Assembly (NCBI GenBank): GCA_903813345.2
Contig: CAIIXF020000007.1
Coordinates: 27,812,698-27,876,697, forward strand
Direction: 5' to 3'
DNA: 64,000 bases
Source of the DNA: Owenia fusiformis
Taxonomy: Eukaryota > Annelida > Polychaeta > Sabellida > Oweniidae
In this document: piece after piece, positions 58,135 through 64,000 of the stretch
Numbering within the stretch: position 1 is the stretch's first letter
How the letters are laid out: every line of letters begins with the position of its first letter
Program-made: the position numbers and the translations under genes
Notes under the pieces: model-generated
The model's database searches: none
Seen by the model: the letters and a program-made list of their open reading frames with translations, nothing else
Told to the model about the DNA's origin: nothing

Positions 58135-61100
58135 ATGGAGGTGTCAGACCCTTCCCCAGATATAGTCATCAGTCCTGCAGAGGATCCAGATGAAATCACA
58201 CAAGATCTATCTTCTATCACGGATGAAAACAATGAACCAAACGATTTGACCACAACAACAGACCAAGAGGACGTTGAAAATAATAACGTTGGAGGGGAGC
58301 TCGACAATCAGACACCAGAAGCTGTAACAAATTCAGACCATAATCCCACAGAGAACCCTATAGATGCCAATGAGAATATGGAGCAAAGGTATGACTATTG
58401 AATAGTAAATCTTGGCACTTGACTATTTTTTAGAATATGATTTTACAGCTCAAGAATACGTTCTCTCAGTTTAGTATAGTTCTTTATAATTCATTTGCTA
58501 CAAACTGTATTGTTCAATAGTATATGTATATTCGGGCGTGTGTCCTTCCGTGGTTATCACACGATTCCCATTAGACTTGCTAATGTAAACGTTTCATATC
58601 TTTTATTTTAAGGAAACAAACAAAAGTAATGGAAGCAGAACAGCTGAAACAAAGACTGTTCACTATGGGAGACGGCAGGCAATGTGTGAACCTTGCAAAT
58701 GCATCCCTCGGTGAATACCCAATTGAACTGCAAGAAATGACAAATCTCAATTGCATTTTTGCTGCCAACAACCTTATTGAGAGCATTCCGACTTGGATGG
58801 AACAGTTTAAAGCACTACAAGTGCTTGTTCTGCAACATAATAACCTAGAAGAACTAAATCCAGTAATATGCTCGCTGAACAATCTCAAGATACTGGATGT
58901 AAGTGAAAACAAAATTTCAACAATCCCAAATGAGATCAATAAATTAAAACAGCTCAAGCAATTAATAGCAAATGGGAATCAGCTTACAGTGTTACCAGAA
59001 GGTATATTCGAGCTTGAGAGTCTTGAGGAAATCAATCTTAATGAGAATTCAATCGCAGATATACCCGACAATGTGTATAAATGGAGGAATCTTAGAGTAT
59101 TGTCAATGGAAAACAATGAACTGGAGTTCCTTAACCCACATGCATGTAAGATTGAACCACTTAAACAAATTAAACTCTCGGGAAATAACATATCCAACTT
59201 ACCATGGGAAATCGAAAATGTTGAAAACCTAACTCAAATATATTTGGATGATAATGAATTTGAGTTCATACCAATTCAGCTTTATTCTCTCCCCGATATC
59301 GAAGAGATGGCATTCTCCAACAATAGCATCAAAATCATTCAACCAGAAATAGCAAAATTATCAAAACTGAGAGTTCTTGGCCTCAACCATAATCGCATCG
59401 AGGAGATACCCTTTGCAATCGGAAGATGCAGTTGCTTAGAAAGCATTGGTCTAGAAGGGAATAACATCAAATGTCTACCAGATAATATTGCAGAGCTTTA
59501 CAATCTGAAGGAGTTATATCTGGCACACAATGAAATAACAGATATACCAGATGATCTATGCCTTTGTTCAGAGCTACAAACTTTACTACTCGGTCATAAC
59601 AAAATCATGAAACTCCCGATTGAGCTAAAAAATTTGAAGAAAATGAGAGAACTTGCACTGGACAATAATGAATTTGAACTCCTGCCATCAGCTATAGGTA
59701 CACTGAAAGATCTGGAATTACTGACCTTAGATCATAACAACATAATTGCCATACCAGAAGAGATTGATGGATTGAAGAAAATATACCATATGAACATAAG
59801 CTACAACAATTTCTCTGCCTTTCCTGAGCCAATCAGCAGGTTATTCTTCCTTGAAACACTTGACATGCAATTCAACTCAATTCCAAATGTACCAAAGGAT
59901 TTCAATCTTTTGGCAAACTTAAACATACTTCGTATGAATAACAACAGTTTCATAGAATTCCCTATTGAAATATGTGAACTGAGAAAACTAAGATTACTCG
60001 ATCTTTCCAATAATAAAATTGGTGAGATTCCAGATGAAGTGAACCAAATGGACATTCTCAACCATCTGGATTTATCCAACAATTCCTTCTCAGATTTCCC
60101 TGCTCAAATCTGCACCATCCCAAGACTGGAAGTGTTAAACTTTGACCAAGAGGACGGAACAGGGGTAAAGAGAATACCCGATGAGATTACCAGCACCAAA
60201 ATACGTGAACTTTACATACAAAACAACGAGATCAAGAAAATACCAAAGGCTATATCTGATATGACACAGATGACTGTCTTTGTCGCCCACCATAATGCCA
60301 TAAAGCATATTCCAGAGGGAATATGTGACATGGAGCAACTAGAAGTACTACAGGTGAATGACAATCAACTGGTTACACTACCTGAGAACTTTGATCACCT
60401 ACGTAACTTGAAGGATTTGAGACTTCATAACAACCCTATGACCGTACCCCCCATGGACATATGTGTCAGTGGTGTCATGCAACCAATAGGGTGTTATCTA
60501 CGCAAGGCTCTCGCCAGAGAAGGTAAGTTGATTGCACATCTTACTTGATTTCAGCTACTACAGGGTGGGCCACTTTTTTCAAGACACTACAACTTTTTTA
60601 TTTTCCAACCTACATACCCCAAATTTTGCAGTTATATAGTGCCAAGGGTTCCTAGTAATAATATAATGTAACAATCCTTCAACTTGGATTATATTTGATC
60701 TAAAAGGGGAGTTCAATTGGTCCGCCACCCTAATTAATGATATATTAATGATATTGCAGTATCAATGAAATGTTAGCTAAGTTTTTTTCAACCTGTCTTT
60801 ATTGCCAGCTTTAGTTGAGCAATTTTCTAGATGGGGTGCCTTCATACAATCTCCTGGAGACCTTCCCATACCCCATACTCACTGGGGTTTGCATCAGGGC
60901 TATTAGCTTGGTGATCATCAGGCCTTATCAGTTCAGGAACATTTTGCAAATTATGCTTATTTCTCATGGCACACCACATGTTTAAGTGAGACGCTGGTGA
61001 CATATTTTATTCAAGTAAAAGTATATAGTTTATGATACATGGCTAGATAACAACCTCAAGTTTCATTTGGTATGCAAATTATGATTTAATATTAAAAATT

Positions 61101-61745
61101 AAAAAAGTTATAGCATTTTGAAAAATAAGTGGCGTTTTTTTGGCCCACCCTGTATATGTGACGTGACAGAACCGGTGTGAAAGAAATTATGGCCCCCCCC
61201 CCAGGGATTATGGTCCCCCTTTTAAAAGGCCCTTACTGGCCCTGATTGTGTATAAGATAATAAGGGAAAGAGGTCACCATATAAATCAATGGAGAGTAGG
61301 ACCATAAATTAATAGGACCTCCTACCCTTTTACACCTGGCCATTGGCCTAAGAAATATCCCAAAATAAAAAGGGTTGATACATAACAAGAGTTGTCTTAC
61401 AGATCAAACATGAAGTAGCCTAATCATTAATTAACTTTACTTTCAGATCAACTTCTTTTGAGGATGATCGAGGTCATCGTGAACACGATCAACAAACACG
61501 AACTACGCTACCTGCTTAAGAAGTTCAAATTTTCAGATGAGAAGATCGTCGAGCTAGAAGATAAATACAAGGGACGAGATAACTTGAAAGAGAGGATACG
61601 ACAGTCGCTATTGCATTGGAAGGAATGGAAAGGACTCCAGGCAACAGCACGCCAATTGATAAGGATTTTGCACTTGGTAGGGTGGGAGGAACTGTCCAAT
61701 AAACTTCGTGCCATGAAGATATATTCGCAGGCTATGCGACTCTAA
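58135..61745 (+). CDS. Leucine-rich-repeat and death-domain protein (LRRD1-like)
   Basis: Three coding exons, 58135-58388, 58613-60522 and 61447-61745, GT-AG and in phase, giving 820 residues. Residues 1-90 are acidic, low-complexity and Asp/Glu/Asn/Thr-rich. About 25 LRRs of 23 residues (roughly 100-715, nearly all in one 1.9-kb exon) follow LxxLxLxxNxIxxIP, e.g. 'LKELYLAHNEITDIP' and 'LRLLDLSNNKIGEIP'. The last repeat leads into 'NPMTVPPMDIC', as in cytosolic LRR proteins of the LRRD1/Shoc2 type. Residues 722-820 form a separate helical exon ('LLKKFKFSDEKIVELEDKY', 'LLHWKEWKG', 'LIRILHLVGWEELSNKL') with the death-domain pattern. No signal peptide or transmembrane segment, so a cytosolic scaffold is inferred. 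Intron 2 holds a mariner-type MITE. The domain order matches LRRD1; PIDD1 would need ZU5/UPA domains, which are absent. Confidence 0.92.
60559..61154. mobile_element. Mariner-type MITE, 596 bp, in the intron before the death-domain exon
   Basis: Ends 'CAGGGTGGGCCACTTTTTTC' and its approximate complement 'GGCGTTTTTTTGGCCCACCCTG', flanked by TA. The terminal repeats are imperfect past about 13 bp. No coding capacity. Confidence 0.8.
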
Positions 61746-61841
61746 TTGAGACTGTTTGATTTTTACCAATTCCTGGGCGTAACTGAAATGAACTAATATG
61801 AGAGGACGCTGTACAGTCTGACAATGCCAAAGATATTATAT

Positions 61842-61995
61842 ATAGTACCCTGGACAGGTTGTATGATGCAGTCGTTTTTTTACTCTATATTTGCAATAGA
61901 ACAACCATTCTTATTGAAATTTTCAAGAATGGTTGATCTATTGCAAATATAGAGTAAAAAAATGACTGCATCATACAACCTGTCCGGGGTACTAT
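61842..61995. repeat. Hairpin with 71-bp arms in the LRRD1-like 3' UTR
   Basis: The arms 61842-61912 and 61924-61995 are reverse complements with about three mismatches; the loop is 11 bases. It lies 97 bases past the stop codon and before the first AATAAA, so the mature mRNA should carry a duplex of about 70 bp. Confidence 0.88.
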
Positions 61996-62102
61996 TCAGA
62001 TTAAAAATGAGGGTTATTATTTTAGGTAGGGTTGGTAAAATATTGAGTTAACAGCATTGACTATTGTAAAATTGTAAATGTTCAGAATGTGATCTCATCT
62101 TG

Positions 62103-62108
62103 AATAAA
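62103..62108 (+). terminator. Poly(A) signal for the LRRD1-like gene
   Basis: AATAAA on the plus strand, about 360 bases past the stop codon. Confidence 0.55.
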
Positions 62109-62136
62109 TACACCTTTCAAAAATATTTTTTAATAT

Positions 62137-62142
62137 TTTATT
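62137..62142 (-). terminator. Poly(A) signal for the GT49 gene
   Basis: AATAAA on the minus strand, about 440 bases past the GT49 stop. It lies only about 30 bases from the opposing plus-strand signal, so the two 3' ends probably meet or overlap. Confidence 0.5.
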
Positions 62143-62456
62143 CCACAATTAAACGACTGATACAACAAAATTGGAAATATCTGTGTCTTGGTGCAATGTC
62201 AATAGTTTCTCACACGTCAGCAAATAGCTCTGTCTATTTTCTTTGCTTTTCACATGCTAGCAATAGCTGGGTCTTGATTCCTTGTATATTCGTAGGGAAG
62301 CGATCTCTTAATACCATGGTCGGACTTTATAATTGATTTAATGAACACGCCGATATTTTCGTTGCAACTGAAACATTGAATACATTTACACATGACATGA
62401 ACCTACTGCTCTACCAGTGAATCAAACTGGAATATACAATTCATTAATTTTATCGT

Positions 62457-62520
62457 TTAAGGTTCAGCTGGAAAATAACATTTTTTTTTACCAAAATGTT
62501 ATTTTCCAGCTGTACCTTAA
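62457..62520. repeat. Hairpin with 28-bp arms in the GT49 3' UTR
   Basis: The arms 62457-62484 and 62493-62520 pair with one mismatch around an 8-base loop. It starts about 60 bases past the GT49 stop codon on the minus strand. Confidence 0.85.
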
Positions 62521-62580
62521 TGAACATGATACTACCATCATTATCAAATCAAATTATGTTTAATGTACTATATGTGTGCC

Positions 62581-63686
62581 TTACTTTCCCGTTCTTTTGT
62601 CAGTGTAAGATCTGGGATGAGGGAGGTGAAGTAGGAATGCATCAGGCACCACCCAGAACTGGAATCTGCAATCAAAGCCAAAGTATGTTTACCCCTGTAT
62701 GATTCGGTCAAAATATGAAAATCACCGACATACTCGCCACGCCTGTTTTTCTAAAAGGTACAACATTTCTAACTATAAGGTTACCTGACTTACCCCTTGG
62801 CATAAAGTTCAAGGGTGAATATGACTTTGTTCATATGTCTCGAAACAAGACGTTCATCGTACAGAGGCATAGCGTTTCTCTCAACCACCACATACGGCTC
62901 ATAATGGAATGTATAATCAATCTGAAAACACAGATGATAGTTGGGGAGTCTTGCTGCAAGACTTTGGACTTCATCAACTCAACACAATAGAAGTTGTGGG
63001 GATCGTTGTAGTTAGACTAATATTTGAGAATTTTAGCTGACATGAACAATAGAAAAGTACACTTTAACCTGATAAATATAAGAAAATATTCTTAATTATA
63101 AATATGAATCAATTCTTAGTCCTATGATTACTAGAATGTTTTCATAAAAATATATTCTTCATACACTGTTAAGATTTATTTTATATTGCGCCTAAAACAA
63201 TTGGAGTTGAGTTGGCTATGTGTTGAGTTGACCAAGGATTGAACTGTCTTAGACAGGTTTTGATGTAATGGCTTATAACTCTGAAAAATCCTTGAGAAGG
63301 CTAACTTACCTGATATTTCATTATCCCAGTGATCCAGGCTTTGTAGTTGGATGCATAGTGGCAAAGTCGACAACGGCTTTGGCTAAACGGAAATAAAATA
63401 TTCATCTACATGACTATGTAGCCCCTATGGCATACATCATTTCAGTTGTATTGGTAGTTTGTTTTACGCGACTTGTATGGTTCATAGCGTTGCCCTTTGC
63501 ATTTTCGAATTTCTAATGAGTACAATATTCAATCTTACAAAGAAAACAGACTAACCTAAACCTTTCAATGTAATTCCCACCAAACATATTGACAACAGTT
63601 CCTTTATCAGATGGGTAGACGAGATCCTCTGGCTTTGTAAAGTTTTCTATTTCATCTGTATATTGAAAGGCTGGTACAACAAACAC
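62581..63686 (-). CDS. GT49 glycosyltransferase (LARGE/B4GAT1-type), 3' end only
   Basis: Family members are Golgi type II membrane enzymes that add glucuronic acid to xylose-containing glycans, e.g. on dystroglycan. Four coding exons are visible: 63562-63686, 63382-63310, 62921-62794 and 62665-62581 (minus), GT-AG and phase-consistent, giving the last 136 residues; the N-terminal part and membrane anchor lie beyond the window. Family motifs: 'VFVVPAFQY' (LARGE 'VVPAFE'), 'CHYASNYKAW' (usual 'GHAPTNY..W'), 'YEPYVVVERNAMPLYDERL' (very close to LARGE), 'MNKVIFTLELYAKG' and 'FWVVPDAFLLHLPHP' (usual 'F.VLP.AF.IHMPH'). The stop follows soon after, at 'YTDKRTGK', shorter than the LARGE tail. It cannot be assigned to LARGE, B4GAT1 or an invertebrate paralogue from this fragment. 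Confidence 0.88.
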
Positions 63687-64000
63687 CTATAGTAAATAAA
63701 TACGAACAAAAACAGCATCGTTAATTACAATACACTTTGTGAATATGTATTTTATAAATTTTCTTCAACCATGATGTTGACAAAATGGTAAATCCGTGCT
63801 CCATCCGAACGTAGACAACTTAATAGACCTGCGTGTGATGACGCGAGTTTTTAAAAGGACGGCGTTGGCATTTATGGAGCTGTCACACCAGGCCATGTGG
63901 GCTCGCATTTCGCAACCGTGTGGATACTTTGGGGCAAATGTTGGGGCAGGGCATAGGCACACTTGGGTAAAACAAATGGTTTTACAGCAAGATGTCCGCT
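63687..64000. other. GT49 intron or upstream sequence at the window edge
   Basis: No GT49 exon was recognised. A 65-codon minus-strand frame (63765-63962) shows no family motif. Probably intron. Confidence 0.4.

Noticed and set aside
58580-58957. 125-codon minus-strand frame over the LRR exon
   Set aside because: A shadow of the strongly patterned LRR coding sequence.
63765-63962. Additional GT49 exon at the right edge
   Set aside because: No family motif, and no acceptor/donor pair in phase with the exon at 63562-63686.

Overview
This is an AT-rich (roughly one third GC by eye), intron-rich animal genomic window. Conserved multi-exon metazoan genes with canonical GT-AG introns, a eukaryotic tRNA-Asn gene, long non-coding spacers and many short inverted-repeat transposons point to a bilaterian invertebrate, probably marine (hemichordate, echinoderm, amphioxus and mollusc are all possible). 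The sequence alone does not settle the species.

Layout. (1) 1-2505 minus: 5' part of a cationic amino acid transporter (SLC7A/CAT type), running off the left edge. (2) 3712-8242 plus: proteasome subunit beta type-3 (PSMB3), six exons, divergent from the transporter; its intron 1 holds two large inverted repeats. (3) 8685-15016: spacer with transposon remnants. (4) 15017-40181 minus: complete phosphatidylinositol 5-phosphate 4-kinase type 2 (PIP4K2), eight coding exons, introns loaded with minisatellites and MITEs. (5) 40414-40487 plus: tRNA-Asn(GTT), head-to-head with PIP4K2. (6) 40869-46738: a 5.9 kb palindrome-armed transposon nest with a mariner relic inside, followed by a LINE fragment. 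(7) 48784-55929 plus: secreted protein with four von Willebrand factor A (VWA) domains, thirteen exons. (8) 58135-61745 plus: leucine-rich-repeat protein with a C-terminal death domain (LRRD1-like). (9) 62581-63686 minus: 3' end of a GT49 (LARGE/B4GAT1-type) glycosyltransferase, convergent with LRRD1.

The genes do not form one pathway. PSMB3 and PIP4K2 are adjacent and tail-to-tail, the arrangement I recall for human PSMB3 and PIP4K2B on 17q12, so this looks like ancient microsynteny. No new multi-gene system was recognised. The most unusual observations are structural: a PIP4K2 exon fragment embedded antisense in a PSMB3 intron; minisatellites starting at splice junctions; long inverted repeats carrying consensus splice donors; a transposon whose two arms record an insertion as filled and empty site; and snap-back hairpins in 3' regions.

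Exon boundaries were placed by hand from splice consensus, reading phase and recalled family alignment. Reading phases are consistent through every gene model given.
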